Shown here piece after piece: positions 56,076-64,000 of a stretch of 64,000 nt of DNA. A program made the translations under genes and the position numbers. Under the pieces are notes generated by a model. It saw nothing but the letters and a program-made list of their open reading frames with translations. It was not told the DNA's origin and did no database searches. This DNA is from Dactylosporangium siamense (GTDB lineage Bacteria > Actinomycetota > Actinomycetes > Mycobacteriales > Micromonosporaceae). The stretch lies in assembly GCF_016862795.1 (NCBI RefSeq), contig NZ_BONQ01000025.1, forward strand, positions 62,001 through 126,000. The letters run 5' to 3'. Position 1 is the first letter of the stretch. The number at the start of each line of letters is the position of its first letter.

Positions 56076-56909
56076 TCAGGTGCGCGGGCGGTGGCCGGGA
56101 CGGGTCAGCTCCTCGCGGGGGACCCAGCCGCGGCGGACGATCTGCAGGTCACGGTCGGCCGCCGCCAGATCGTCGTCGCTGGGGCGGGCCGCGTCCCGGG
56201 CGCGCATCGCGGCCGAGACGCTCACCTGTGAGGCACCGCCGCCGACGAGGCCACGCAGGCCACGCTCGGACACGACCTCGTCGTGGTGGTGATGGTGATG
56301 GTGGGCGTCGTGATGATGGTGATCGTGGTCATGGTCGTGGTCGTCCTTGGCGTGCCCGCCGGGGCGCTCACCCGCCGGGGTCTCCGCCTCCGTCGCCTCG
56401 GGGTCGTGGACGTTGGCGGTCATCGCGAACGCCCCTGCCAGCTCGGCCAGCTGCGCGGGACTCGGCGGCGCGGGGCTGGTCGGCGCGGCGCTCGGCGTGG
56501 GCGCCACGGCCCGCTCCGTCGTGGCGGGTCCGTGGTGGACCGCCGGGTCGGCGTCGCGGGGAAACACTGCCGGCGCCGCGGGAGGACCTGACGTCGGCTG
56601 GGTGCTGACCGGCGGATGGATCGGTGGCCGCGGGACCGGCGGATGCGGCTTCGCCGCGATCGCGTCGACCGCCTCGGGCGCCGCGGCGTTCTCGGCCGGT
56701 TCGTCCTCGGCCGTCTGGTCCGCGGTCGCCGCGACCTCGGCCGGGTCGTCGGCGGGCGGGTCAACGGCCGCGTCGCCGACGGGCGCGTAGCCGGCGGGCG
56801 CGTCAACGGCCGGGTCGCCTGCGGGCGGGTCCTGGCCGGGCGACTGGGCGTCGGTGGTCACCGGTTGGTGATGCCGCATGCGGCGCCGCCGGCGCTGGAT
56901 CCCACCCAC
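56076..56909 (-). CDS. His/Asp-rich low-complexity protein
   Basis: The 277-residue product has a basic start, a long Pro/Ala/Asp region, and a cluster of about 16 histidines and aspartates around residues 190-215 (DHDHDHDHHHH, then HHHHHHHDE). A short conserved-looking end follows (RGLRGLVGGGASQVSVSAAMRARD, then RRGWVPREEL). The His cluster should bind zinc, nickel or copper. TAGGGT lies seven bases before the GTG at 56909, so the transcript is probably leaderless. No signal peptide is seen. Confidence 0.65.
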   Translation of the reverse strand: MGGIQRRRRRMRHHQPVTTDAQSPGQDPPAGDPAVDAPAGYAPVGDAAVDPPADDPAEVAATADQTAEDEPAENAAAPEAVDAIAAKPHPPVPRPPIHPPVSTQPTSGPPAAPAVFPRDADPAVHHGPATTERAVAPTPSAAPTSPAPPSPAQLAELAGAFAMTANVHDPEATEAETPAGERPGGHAKDDHDHDHDHHHHDAHHHHHHHDEVVSERGLRGLVGGGASQVSVSAAMRARDAARPSDDDLAAADRDLQIVRRGWVPREELTRPGHRPRT

Positions 56910-56949
56910 ACCCCAGACCCTACCCGCTCCACGCCCACCAGCCGAGGTA

Positions 56950-58176
56950 TCAGAAGATCTCGATCGATGCCGGGCTGACGTGCCAGCCGAAGGCGGTGCT
57001 GGCCGCGGCCACGGCGCCGGGACGGTGCTCCCTGACCCGGCCGGTCGCGGCGAGGGCGCCGAGCTTCGTGCCGCCGAGATAGGCCGCGCCCAGCTCGAGG
57101 ACGTCGCAGCTCAGGTCGGCCGGCGCATCGGTGGGCGAGCAGTTGACCAGGGCGCCGCCGGCGCCGACGCGCAGGCGCCAGCGGCCCGCGTTGGCGGGCA
57201 GGAGCTCGTCGGTGACCTCGAGCACGACGTCGACCGGTGCCGCATACCGGCGGGAGACGAGCGCCCTCGGCAGGTCGACGATCCGGACCCAGAGGCCGTC
57301 GCCGATCTTGCCGCCGAGCCGGCGGGGCTCGTCGACGAGGTGGAAGATCGGCTCGTCGACGCTCGACAGGCCCTTGACGACGGTGCGGGTCAGGTCCACG
57401 CGGAGCAGGAACCGCCACAGCGCGGCCTCCGCGGCCGGGGTGGCGGCGACCAGCTCGACGACGTTGACCTCGCCCTTCGGGCCGTTGTCGTCCCATTCGC
57501 TGCGGACGCGGTACCGCGTGAAGCCCTCGACGACACCTTCGGCGTTCTCGTACAGCACGGCCCGGGTCGCAGTGAACCCGTCCCGGTGCTTCTCCAGATC
57601 GGTGGTCAGGTGGCCCCACCACGCGTCGTCGCGGCTGGACCAGCCGGGGCGTTCGGCGAGGACCCGCCCGTACACCTCGGAAAGCTCCTTGAGCACCTCG
57701 GACGGGGCCGCGCTGCGCAGGGTGCCCGTGTCGCCACCTACGGTGCTCCGGATCGACAGCTCGCGGCGGTCGGCGCGGAGGGTGACGTTCTGCGAGGCGA
57801 GCCCGTAGCCGAACCGCTGGTAGATGCGGCCCTCCGACGCCCACAGCACGGCGATCGCCTCGGGCACGCTCGTCAGCTGGTCGGTCATCATGCGCCGCAG
57901 CAGCCCCTTGCGGGTGTGCGCCGGGGCCACCGACACGCCCGTGACGTGCGCGGCGGGGATGACGGCGCCCGGCACGGCGAGATCGCGGGTGAAGATGCCG
58001 GCGGTGCCGACGATCTGGCCGCCGAACTCGGCGAGGGTGTATCTGGAGGGATCGAGCACGGTGCGGATCGAGTCGCTCGGATCCGGCTCGCTCGTCACGA
58101 AGAACGCGCCGCGGATCACCCGGCTGAACGCGTCGATGTCGGCGGTGGTGGCAGCACGCAGCGAGTATCCGGTCAC
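56950..58176 (-). CDS. Eis-family GNAT N-acetyltransferase
   Basis: The 408-residue product has the Eis layout: a GNAT domain with VTGVSVAPAHTRKGLLRRMM binding acetyl-CoA, a second GNAT-like domain, and an SCP2-like C-terminal domain that ends in Phe, whose carboxylate takes part in catalysis. YQRFGYG supplies the expected tyrosine acid. Eis enzymes acetylate aminoglycosides and protein lysines; the natural substrate here is unknown. Confidence 0.9.
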   Translation of the reverse strand: MTGYSLRAATTADIDAFSRVIRGAFFVTSEPDPSDSIRTVLDPSRYTLAEFGGQIVGTAGIFTRDLAVPGAVIPAAHVTGVSVAPAHTRKGLLRRMMTDQLTSVPEAIAVLWASEGRIYQRFGYGLASQNVTLRADRRELSIRSTVGGDTGTLRSAAPSEVLKELSEVYGRVLAERPGWSSRDDAWWGHLTTDLEKHRDGFTATRAVLYENAEGVVEGFTRYRVRSEWDDNGPKGEVNVVELVAATPAAEAALWRFLLRVDLTRTVVKGLSSVDEPIFHLVDEPRRLGGKIGDGLWVRIVDLPRALVSRRYAAPVDVVLEVTDELLPANAGRWRLRVGAGGALVNCSPTDAPADLSCDVLELGAAYLGGTKLGALAATGRVREHRPGAVAAASTAFGWHVSPASIEIF

Positions 58177-58281
58177 GCAGTCGTGTCTACCTCGTGACCT
58201 CCACTGAGCGCGACCGATTTCGTGGGCTGGTTACTCTCAGAAGTGTCCGGGGGCGGAAGTTCATCTGGGGGGAGTCGCACG

Positions 58282-59976
58282 ATGACGCAGGGTGCGTTGC
58301 TGGACCTCGTATGTGGTCCGGCGAGCCCTTTGCCGGAGACGTTCCAGCGCTATCGGCTCGTCGCCCATCTGGGTTCCGGCGGTCAGGCAGACGTCTACCG
58401 GGCGGTGCGCATCTGCGGTGGGGTGACGTCCGCGCCGATGACCGTGAAGGTGTTCCGGATCGACCCGCAACGCCCGATCGCCGACGAGCTGCGCTCCTGG
58501 GACAAGGGCGACGCCGCCCTCATGGACCTCAACAACCGGGGGGTCGGCGGCATCTGCCGGCGCGCGGACGGCTTCTACGGCCCGCCGCCGCACCGGCCGG
58601 GGGAGCGCCCCGCACCGGGCGACGCCGTGCCGTATCAGGTCTATGACTATCTGCACGGGGTCAACCTGCGCGAGTACATCGCCCAGCGCGCCGGCATGGC
58701 ACCCGGCGGCCGCCGGCTCAACGCCGTGGGCGCGTTGAAGACCCTGAGCTCGGTGCTGCAGGCGCTGCACCACCCGCAGCAGTCGGGCGCGACGGCCGTC
58801 CTGCACATGGACGTCAAGCCGTCCAACGTCATGGTCCTCGCCACCGGCGAGGTGCGGCTGATCGACTTCACCGGTGCGCGCTACTTCCGCGAGGAGGAGA
58901 TCACCCAGATCGCGTACACCCCGGAGTCCGGCGGCCCGGAGGCGTTCGGCGGCGTGAAGTACGTCGGACCCGCGTATGACGTTCACGGCTTCGGCGCCGT
59001 CGCGTACTTCATGGTCACCGGCGCCTACCCGCGGGTCGACGGCCGCACCGACCAGCGCGGCCCGCAGGAGGCGTCCCCGCCGCAGTGGAACGTGCTGCGC
59101 CGCCACCCGCTGCTGGAGCGCATCCCGGCCCTGCGGGACCACCTGCACGCGCCGCTCGCCGACCGCCCGTCGGAGCGACCCGACACCAGGGAGCTGCCGG
59201 CCTGGCTGGGCCACCTGGCGGAGCTGGTCCGCCGGTCCGGGCTGCCGGACGTCGGCTGCGACTGGGTCGAGCCCGAGAGCTCGGAGACTTCGCGCGCCAT
59301 CGGCCGGGCCCGGCCGTCGGTGACGGGCACGGAGACCGATGCGTATCAACGCATCGAACGCCTGGAGCGCGAGCTCGTCGCCCTCAGGGCCGGCAGCTCC
59401 GCCCCGACGGCCTTCTACACCTCGGTGCCGGTCTCGAGCCCGCCGGTCTCCGCTCCGCCGGTTTCGGCTCCACCGGTCAGCGGCGTGCCGGTGTCGCCCG
59501 CCGTGCACGTCTCCGACACCGGGGTCCCCCAGATGCGCGGCCGGGCGAAGGTCATCCAGCGTCCCGCTCCCGACCCGACCGGCATGATGCCGTCCGAGCC
59601 GGAGCTCGATCGCCCCGTGTACCGCCCGGAACCCGGCGAACGCGCCCGCACGCTGAAGATCGGCTGGGAGCTGACCGGCACCGGCGCGTTCATCGCCTTC
59701 ATCTGCTGGGGCCTGTGGGCCCTGGACAGTGACGGCAGCCTCAGCGGCCCGTTCTTCGCGTTCCTGGTCGTGCTCGCCGTCGCCGTCGGCGTCTTCGCCC
59801 TGACCCGTCTCGTCGGCCGGCTCGTCCTGGAGCAGCGCTTCGGCCGGGTCCGCCGCAGCGCGAAGGGCGCCCACGCCCTCACCGGCCTCTTCCTCGCCGG
59901 CGCGGGGATCGCCTACCTGCGCGAGGTCGGCTGGTTCATGCACTTCTGGCACTGGGTGACAGGCCTGTCCGGGTGA
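58282..59976 (+). CDS. Membrane-anchored Ser/Thr protein kinase-like protein
   Basis: The 564-residue product has a kinase domain with glycine loop LGSGGQADVYR (residues 30-40), Lys56, catalytic loop LHMDVKPSNVMV (HMD instead of HRD) and DFTGA in place of DFG. The key Asp and Asn residues remain, so it may be active. A Val/Ser/Pro repeat linker and two C-terminal spans follow, which would place the kinase domain in the cytoplasm. The ATG at 58282 follows GGGGGGAG. It is coupled to the phosphatase gene (GTGA). Confidence 0.85.
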   Translation: MTQGALLDLVCGPASPLPETFQRYRLVAHLGSGGQADVYRAVRICGGVTSAPMTVKVFRIDPQRPIADELRSWDKGDAALMDLNNRGVGGICRRADGFYGPPPHRPGERPAPGDAVPYQVYDYLHGVNLREYIAQRAGMAPGGRRLNAVGALKTLSSVLQALHHPQQSGATAVLHMDVKPSNVMVLATGEVRLIDFTGARYFREEEITQIAYTPESGGPEAFGGVKYVGPAYDVHGFGAVAYFMVTGAYPRVDGRTDQRGPQEASPPQWNVLRRHPLLERIPALRDHLHAPLADRPSERPDTRELPAWLGHLAELVRRSGLPDVGCDWVEPESSETSRAIGRARPSVTGTETDAYQRIERLERELVALRAGSSAPTAFYTSVPVSSPPVSAPPVSAPPVSGVPVSPAVHVSDTGVPQMRGRAKVIQRPAPDPTGMMPSEPELDRPVYRPEPGERARTLKIGWELTGTGAFIAFICWGLWALDSDGSLSGPFFAFLVVLAVAVGVFALTRLVGRLVLEQRFGRVRRSAKGAHALTGLFLAGAGIAYLREVGWFMHFWHWVTGLSG

Positions 59977-60689
59977 TGCGCTGGCGCCGCCGCCGTCGCC
60001 TGGAGGGGCTCATCAACTTCCGCGACCTCGGCGGCCTTCCGGCGGCCGGCGGCGCGATCCGCCCGGGTCGCCTGTTTCGCAGCGACTCCCTCGCGTACGC
60101 GACGGAGTCCGACGCCGCGCACCTCGTCAAGGACCTCCGCCTGGCGACCGTCATCGACCTGCGCGGCGAGCACGAGGTCACCCAGCTCGGCCGCGGCCCT
60201 CTCGCCGCGGCCGCGGTCGACTACGTCTCCGCCCCGATCACCGACGTCAGCGGCGCCACCGACCTGGTCGGCCACTACATCGCGATGCTCGCCGAGAAGG
60301 GCGACGTCCTCGCCGGCGCCGTCCGGCTCCTGACCCGCCCCGCGACCCTGCCCGCCGTCTTCCACTGCGAGGCGGGCTGCGACCGCACCGGGGTGCTCGC
60401 CGCGGTGGTCCTCAGCCTGCTCGGCGTGCCGGACGAGGTCATCGCCGCCGACTACGCGGCCACGGCGGCCGCGATGCCCCGCATTCACGAGCGGGTCGCG
60501 GTGGTCGTCGACCGCCTCGGCCTGCCACCCCGCCCGGCGTCCGTCCTGGACTGGATCCCGCAGGCGGCGATGATGCTGGAGACCCTGGAGCTGGCGAAGG
60601 ACCGGTGGGGCTCGATCCAGGACTGGGCGCACGTGCACGGCCTGAAGGACGACGACCTGTCAGCCCTCCGCGCCGCGCTGGTGGCCTGA
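59973..60689 (+). CDS. Tyrosine/dual-specificity protein phosphatase
   Basis: The 238-residue product has the PTP signature HCEAGCDRTG (Cys-x5-Arg) and an N-terminal INFRDLGGLP motif, like MptpB-type phosphatases. The GTG start overlaps the kinase stop codon, so kinase and phosphatase are made together and probably act on shared targets or on each other. Confidence 0.92.
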   Translation: MMRWRRRRRLEGLINFRDLGGLPAAGGAIRPGRLFRSDSLAYATESDAAHLVKDLRLATVIDLRGEHEVTQLGRGPLAAAAVDYVSAPITDVSGATDLVGHYIAMLAEKGDVLAGAVRLLTRPATLPAVFHCEAGCDRTGVLAAVVLSLLGVPDEVIAADYAATAAAMPRIHERVAVVVDRLGLPPRPASVLDWIPQAAMMLETLELAKDRWGSIQDWAHVHGLKDDDLSALRAALVA

Positions 60690-60722
60690 GCCTGTCGCGC
60701 TCCGGGTCCTCCGCGCTCGCTG

Positions 60723-61106
60723 CTACTCGCAGGCGACGCCGTCGCCGTCGCGGTCCAGGGCCTTGCGGTAGCCGGGCTCGCCGCGGTGCAGCGGCGCCGC
60801 GCCCGCCTGCCTCGCCTCGGTGCAGTTCGCGTAGTACACGTCCTTCGGCTCCTCGTCCGTCGGGTCCGTCGCGGCTCCGGCCATCGTCGGCACCGGCGGC
60901 ACCGCGACCGACGGCGCCGTCACGGCAGCCGGTGACACGGACGGTGACGGCGAGGGCGACGGCGACGGCGAGGGAGCCGACGACGGGGACGGCGGAGCGG
61001 AGGAAGTCCCGGTCAGCGGCTCACCGGCGTCCTTCTGCCCGGTGGACCCGCATCCGACCAGCGCGAACAGGACGACCACGGCGGCAACGAGACGGCGACG
61101 GCTCAT
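60723..61106 (-). CDS. Lipoprotein with Excalibur domain
   Basis: The 127-residue product has a lipoprotein signal peptide with lipobox LVGC, a Ser/Pro-rich linker and a C-terminal Excalibur domain (YYANCTEARQAG to DRDGDGVACE), a calcium-binding-loop-like module found on surface proteins. It is probably attached to the outer face of the membrane. Confidence 0.88.
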   Translation of the reverse strand: MSRRRLVAAVVVLFALVGCGSTGQKDAGEPLTGTSSAPPSPSSAPSPSPSPSPSPSVSPAAVTAPSVAVPPVPTMAGAATDPTDEEPKDVYYANCTEARQAGAAPLHRGEPGYRKALDRDGDGVACE

Positions 61107-61257
61107 GACGTGATCTTCCGCCGGAAGTGACCGGCTGGGATCCGCCGATCGCCCCGGGGAACGATCACGTCAGGTCAGAACTCCGCCACGTTCGGTCCGC
61201 CATTTCCGGGTTCCCCCCAGCAGGCGGAGGTCGGCTGAGCTCGTACAGTGCCGGTTC

Positions 61258-62103
61258 ATGGGGTGGTACGGAACGCTGCTGCTCTCAAGGCCCGCCGACG
61301 GCATGCTTCCGGCGTGCCAGGAGGTGCGGCAGGCGTTCGGGTCGCGGTTCGTCACGCCGAGCGTGATGCCGGCCTTCGGCAACCGGCTGGGGCTGCACGA
61401 CGTGGGCGGCGGCTGGCAGCGGGTCGGTGTGCGGTTGTTCGGCAGGGAGCGGTTGCGGTTGGCGGCAGGCGTCCAGGAGCTGGTCGCCGCGACCGCCGCT
61501 CCGGCGCTGGCGGCGTGGGTGTCCGAGAGCACATGTGTGCATCTGGAAGCCCGTACTCCAGCGGGTGTGGCCCTGTCCATGCACCTGCCGAACGGCGGCG
61601 GGAGCTGTGCATACCAGCACCCGGATGGCCGGCCCGCGCGGGTCGACCCACGCCGTGCCGTCGAAGCGCTCGAGGCCTGGGCGCATGAGGCCGGGCGGAG
61701 CCCGGTGCCGGAGACCATCTCGTCCATCGTCCACGGCACCTGGGACGGATCGCCGTTCGCGGAGGACCAGGTGCTTGGGTTGTTCGACGCGCTCGGTTGT
61801 CCCTCTGAGCGGGAAGTCCTGCCGGTCATCGACCCGCAGGATCCGGCGTTCGGAGACTACGACCTCTGGAGCTATTTCGCCGACAACAGCGCCGGCGCGC
61901 TGATCCTCGCCGCCGAGAAGGGCTGGGTGCTGGGTCCCGAGCACGACGTGACCCCGATGGAGCGGGACTACCTGCGCTTCGAAGACCTGGTGTGGGGCTC
62001 GGTCTACGGCGGCGGTCTGAGCCGCGAGGAGCTGATCGCCGAGTATCAGCACCTGACGTCGCGATGGCCGGACCCGAGATCGAGTCGTCGCCGGAAGGCC
62101 TGA
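61258..62103 (+). CDS. Protein of unknown function
   Basis: The 281-residue soluble product begins MGWYGTLLLSRPADG and has an acidic C-terminal half (DYDLWSYFADNSAGALILAAE). I recognise no family or catalytic motif. It stands alone: the neighbours on either side are on the opposite strand or broken. Confidence 0.65.
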   Translation: MGWYGTLLLSRPADGMLPACQEVRQAFGSRFVTPSVMPAFGNRLGLHDVGGGWQRVGVRLFGRERLRLAAGVQELVAATAAPALAAWVSESTCVHLEARTPAGVALSMHLPNGGGSCAYQHPDGRPARVDPRRAVEALEAWAHEAGRSPVPETISSIVHGTWDGSPFAEDQVLGLFDALGCPSEREVLPVIDPQDPAFGDYDLWSYFADNSAGALILAAEKGWVLGPEHDVTPMERDYLRFEDLVWGSVYGGGLSREELIAEYQHLTSRWPDPRSSRRRKA

Positions 62104-62378
62104 CCTCGTCACGGCGAGTCCTTCCGACACCGTCATGACATACCGTGCGAGCCGGTCGGGATCCTCGTCGGCGGCAAGATCACCCTCTCGGATCGCCCGC
62201 CGGACCCGCTCCGCCATGGCCGGTTCGCCGCTCCTACGGGAGGCGGCGAGGTCTCGCATAGGCCATCTCCACCCGGGCATAGCGGGCGAGTGGCCTTGTC
62301 GAACAGCTCACGCTTGTTGCCGAAGGCCGCGTACATGCTGGTCTTGTTGATTTTCATGGCGGCGAGGGACTCCCATGG
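62098..62378 (-). pseudogene. Broken TetR-family regulator
   Basis: Translated fragments in different minus-strand frames match parts of a TetR regulator. The recognition-helix region AAMKINKTSMYAAFGNKRELFDKA is followed by a frameshift (LARYARVEMAYA), then the C-terminal piece MAERVRRAIREGDLAADEDPDRLARYVMTVSEGLAV in another frame. The N-terminal helices and the middle of the ligand domain are missing. It runs into the start of the divergent SDR gene, whose repressor it probably once was. Confidence 0.75.
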
Positions 62379-63124
62379 CACAACTGACAGGTAAGACCGC
62401 CGTCGTCACCGGCGCCACGAGCGGCATCGGCCTGGCCGCGGCGCGGCGCCTCGCGGATGAGGGCGCCACCGTCTTCATCGCCGGCCGGCGAAAGCCGAAG
62501 CTGGACGCCGCCGCGATCCACGTCGGCCCGAACGCGATCCCGGTCCAGACCGACGTCTCCGACCTCGACGACCTGGACCGCCTGTACACCGCGGTCCGCC
62601 AGCACGGCAAGGGCATCGACGTCCTGTTCGCCAACGCCGGCGGCGGCGAGTTCGCCACCCTGGAGCAGGTCACGGAGCAGCACTTCGACCGGACCTTCGG
62701 CATCAACGTCCGCGGCACGCTCTTCACCGTGCAGAAGTCCGTCCCCCTGCTCAATGAGGGTGCCTCGATCATCCTGACGTCGTCCACGGCCGCCTCGACC
62801 GGCGGCGCCGCGTTCGGCGTCTACGCGGCCTCGAAGGCGGCCATCCGCTCCTTCGCCCGCACCTGGGCCACCGAGTTGAAGGATCGCGGTGTCCGGGTCA
62901 ACGCGATCTCGCCAGGCCCGGTGGACACCCCCGGCCTGACCGGCCTGGCCCCGACCGCCGATCAGGCCGGCGCCCTGAAGGACTTCCTGGCCGGCACCGT
63001 GCCGCTGGGCCGGATGGGTCGCCCGGACGAGATCGCCGCCGCGGTCCTGTTCCTGGCCTCGTCGCAGAGCAGCTTCGTCACCGGCTCGGAGTTGATGGTC
63101 GACGGCGGTCAGAACCAGGTCTGA
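62375..63124 (+). CDS. SDR-family oxidoreductase
   Basis: This 249-residue NAD(P)-dependent dehydrogenase has TGATSGIGLAAARRL, NAGGGE, a catalytic Tyr-x3-Lys (YAASK) and the C-terminal SSFVTGSELMVDGG typical of classical SDRs. The substrate is unknown. It overlaps the remnant of the divergent TetR gene, so it has probably lost its regulator. Confidence 0.93.
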   Translation: MAQLTGKTAVVTGATSGIGLAAARRLADEGATVFIAGRRKPKLDAAAIHVGPNAIPVQTDVSDLDDLDRLYTAVRQHGKGIDVLFANAGGGEFATLEQVTEQHFDRTFGINVRGTLFTVQKSVPLLNEGASIILTSSTAASTGGAAFGVYAASKAAIRSFARTWATELKDRGVRVNAISPGPVDTPGLTGLAPTADQAGALKDFLAGTVPLGRMGRPDEIAAAVLFLASSQSSFVTGSELMVDGGQNQV

Positions 63125-63147
63125 TCGACCGCCGTCGCCGGAGGATG

Positions 63148-63969
63148 TCAGACAGTGACGGGGCGGGCGTTGAGCAGGGCGGTGTGGTCGCGCTGGGCGG
63201 CGTCCAGCAGGGCCTGCCAGGCGTCGGCGCCGATGGGGAGACGGGTGGGGCGGTCGTCGGAGGCGATGAGCCGCAGCACCTCGTCGGCGAACAGCGACGG
63301 TGGATTGGCGATCGGCAGCTGCTTCATCGCGCGGGAGCCGGCGAGCATGGGGGCGGTGACGTCGCGGTACGTGTCGAGGTGGCTCGACTCGGTCAGCGTG
63401 GTGCCCCACTCGGTGGCGAACATGCCGGGCTCGACCGCCACGACGTGCACGCCGGTGCCGGTGAGTTCCTGGGATAGTGCCTCGACCATGCCTTCGAGGG
63501 CGTACTTGGCGGCGGTGTAGGCGCCGAGGCCCGGATACGCGAGCCGGCCCGCCGTCGAGGAGACCATGACGACGTCGCCGTGACCCTGGGCGCGCATGTG
63601 CGGCAGGACCAGGCGGGTCAGCCGCCACGGCGCGAAGAGGTTCGTGGCGAACTGGGCCTCCAGCTCGGCGTCGGTGACCTCCTCGACGGCGCCGAAGTGG
63701 CCGTAGCCGGCGTTGTTGACCAGGACGTCGATGCCACCGAAGCGGGCGATGGCGGCGTGCACGGCGTTGTGGCAGTCGTCCGGGTCCCGCACGTCGAGCG
63801 CGCAGGTGGCGAGCGTCTTCGGGTACGCGTCGCGGAGACCCTCGAGCGTCTCGGGCCGGCGGGCGGTGGCGAGGACCTGCTGGCCGGACGCGGCGACCGC
63901 CTCGGCGAGGGCGCGGCCGAGGCCGGTGGAACATCCAGTGATCAACCAGCGGCGAGTCATGTTCGACAT
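63148..63969 (-). CDS. SDR-family oxidoreductase
   Basis: The 273-residue product has GCSTGLGRALAEA, NNAGYGHFG, SSTAGR and the active-site YTAAKYAL. The MTRRWLITG start resembles SDRs annotated as short-chain ketoreductases of unknown substrate. An ATG three codons later is an equally good start. It converges with the preceding SDR but the two are not closely similar. Confidence 0.92.
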   Translation of the reverse strand: MSNMTRRWLITGCSTGLGRALAEAVAASGQQVLATARRPETLEGLRDAYPKTLATCALDVRDPDDCHNAVHAAIARFGGIDVLVNNAGYGHFGAVEEVTDAELEAQFATNLFAPWRLTRLVLPHMRAQGHGDVVMVSSTAGRLAYPGLGAYTAAKYALEGMVEALSQELTGTGVHVVAVEPGMFATEWGTTLTESSHLDTYRDVTAPMLAGSRAMKQLPIANPPSLFADEVLRLIASDDRPTRLPIGADAWQALLDAAQRDHTALLNARPVTV

Positions 63970-64000
63970 AGTGACTCTCAGTATCCGCTCGAAAACAGTG

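Noticed and set aside
56878-58197. 439-residue plus-strand frame
   Set aside because: It is the antisense shadow of the Eis-like acetyltransferase gene.

Overview
The window is high-GC DNA, with GTG, TTG and ATG starts, many 4-base start/stop overlaps and repeated TAGGCT-type -10 boxes just ahead of start codons. Several gene neighbourhoods match Mycobacterium tuberculosis: mec-cysO-cysM...MBL-rph-rdgB (compare Rv1334-Rv1341) and glbO...HNH...DUF5130-pepN-DsbA...rpiB (compare Rv2465c-Rv2470). Mycothiol-type genes, an Eis-like acetyltransferase and a TTG-started hut operon also fit. The best guess is a chromosome segment of an actinomycete, probably of the Micromonosporaceae; no phage or conjugative module is visible.

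Layout. 1-3.4 kb: ctaD (cytochrome oxidase subunit I), then a 1.5-kb stretch without convincing genes. 3.4-10.2 kb: a STAS anti-sigma antagonist, pncB-pncA (NAD salvage), a large LuxR-type ATPase regulator and a divergent dynamin-like GTPase. 10.2-18.9 kb: clpS-DUF2017, the CysO-dependent cysteine pathway (mec-cysO-cysM), an Rv1339-like metallo-phosphodiesterase, two glycosyltransferases, an SGNH hydrolase, rph and rdgB. 18.9-19.4 kb: a degenerate minisatellite. 19.5-28 kb: the minus-strand histidine-utilisation operon rpiR-hutU-M20 amidohydrolase-hutF-hutI-hutH. 28-30.2 kb: MOSC protein, degenerate HAD protein and PH-like membrane protein.

30.2-31.4 kb is the most unusual part. On the minus strand lie an intact class I tRNA with anticodon UAG, a 243-residue protein of unknown function, and two tRNA-like elements in which the T-arm half lies upstream of the D-arm half. 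Acceptor and anticodon stems of both re-pair fully when read as circularly permuted tRNAs, and both are clasped by two further helices outside the anticodon stem. This looks like an undescribed tRNA/protein cassette.

31.4-40 kb: transglutaminase/alpha-E/ATP-grasp operon, bcp peroxiredoxin, CopC-CopD copper protein, a repeat-rich membrane protein and orn. 40.5-48 kb: tRNA-His, a secreted beta-propeller protein, glbO with an MFS transporter, an MscS channel, an HNH protein, kynU, a small CtaJ-like membrane protein and DUF5130. 48-58 kb: a palindromic element, pepN, a DsbA-like oxidoreductase lacking its second cysteine, small membrane proteins, a cation-diffusion facilitator, an RsbW-like ATPase, DUF1015, rpiB, a His-rich protein and an Eis-like acetyltransferase. 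58-64 kb: a Ser/Thr kinase coupled to a tyrosine phosphatase, an Excalibur lipoprotein, an unknown protein, a broken TetR gene and two short-chain dehydrogenases.

In-frame tandem repeats recur at the 3' ends of otherwise ordinary enzymes (glycosyltransferase, SGNH hydrolase, HutF), which suggests that replication-slippage repeats are common here.
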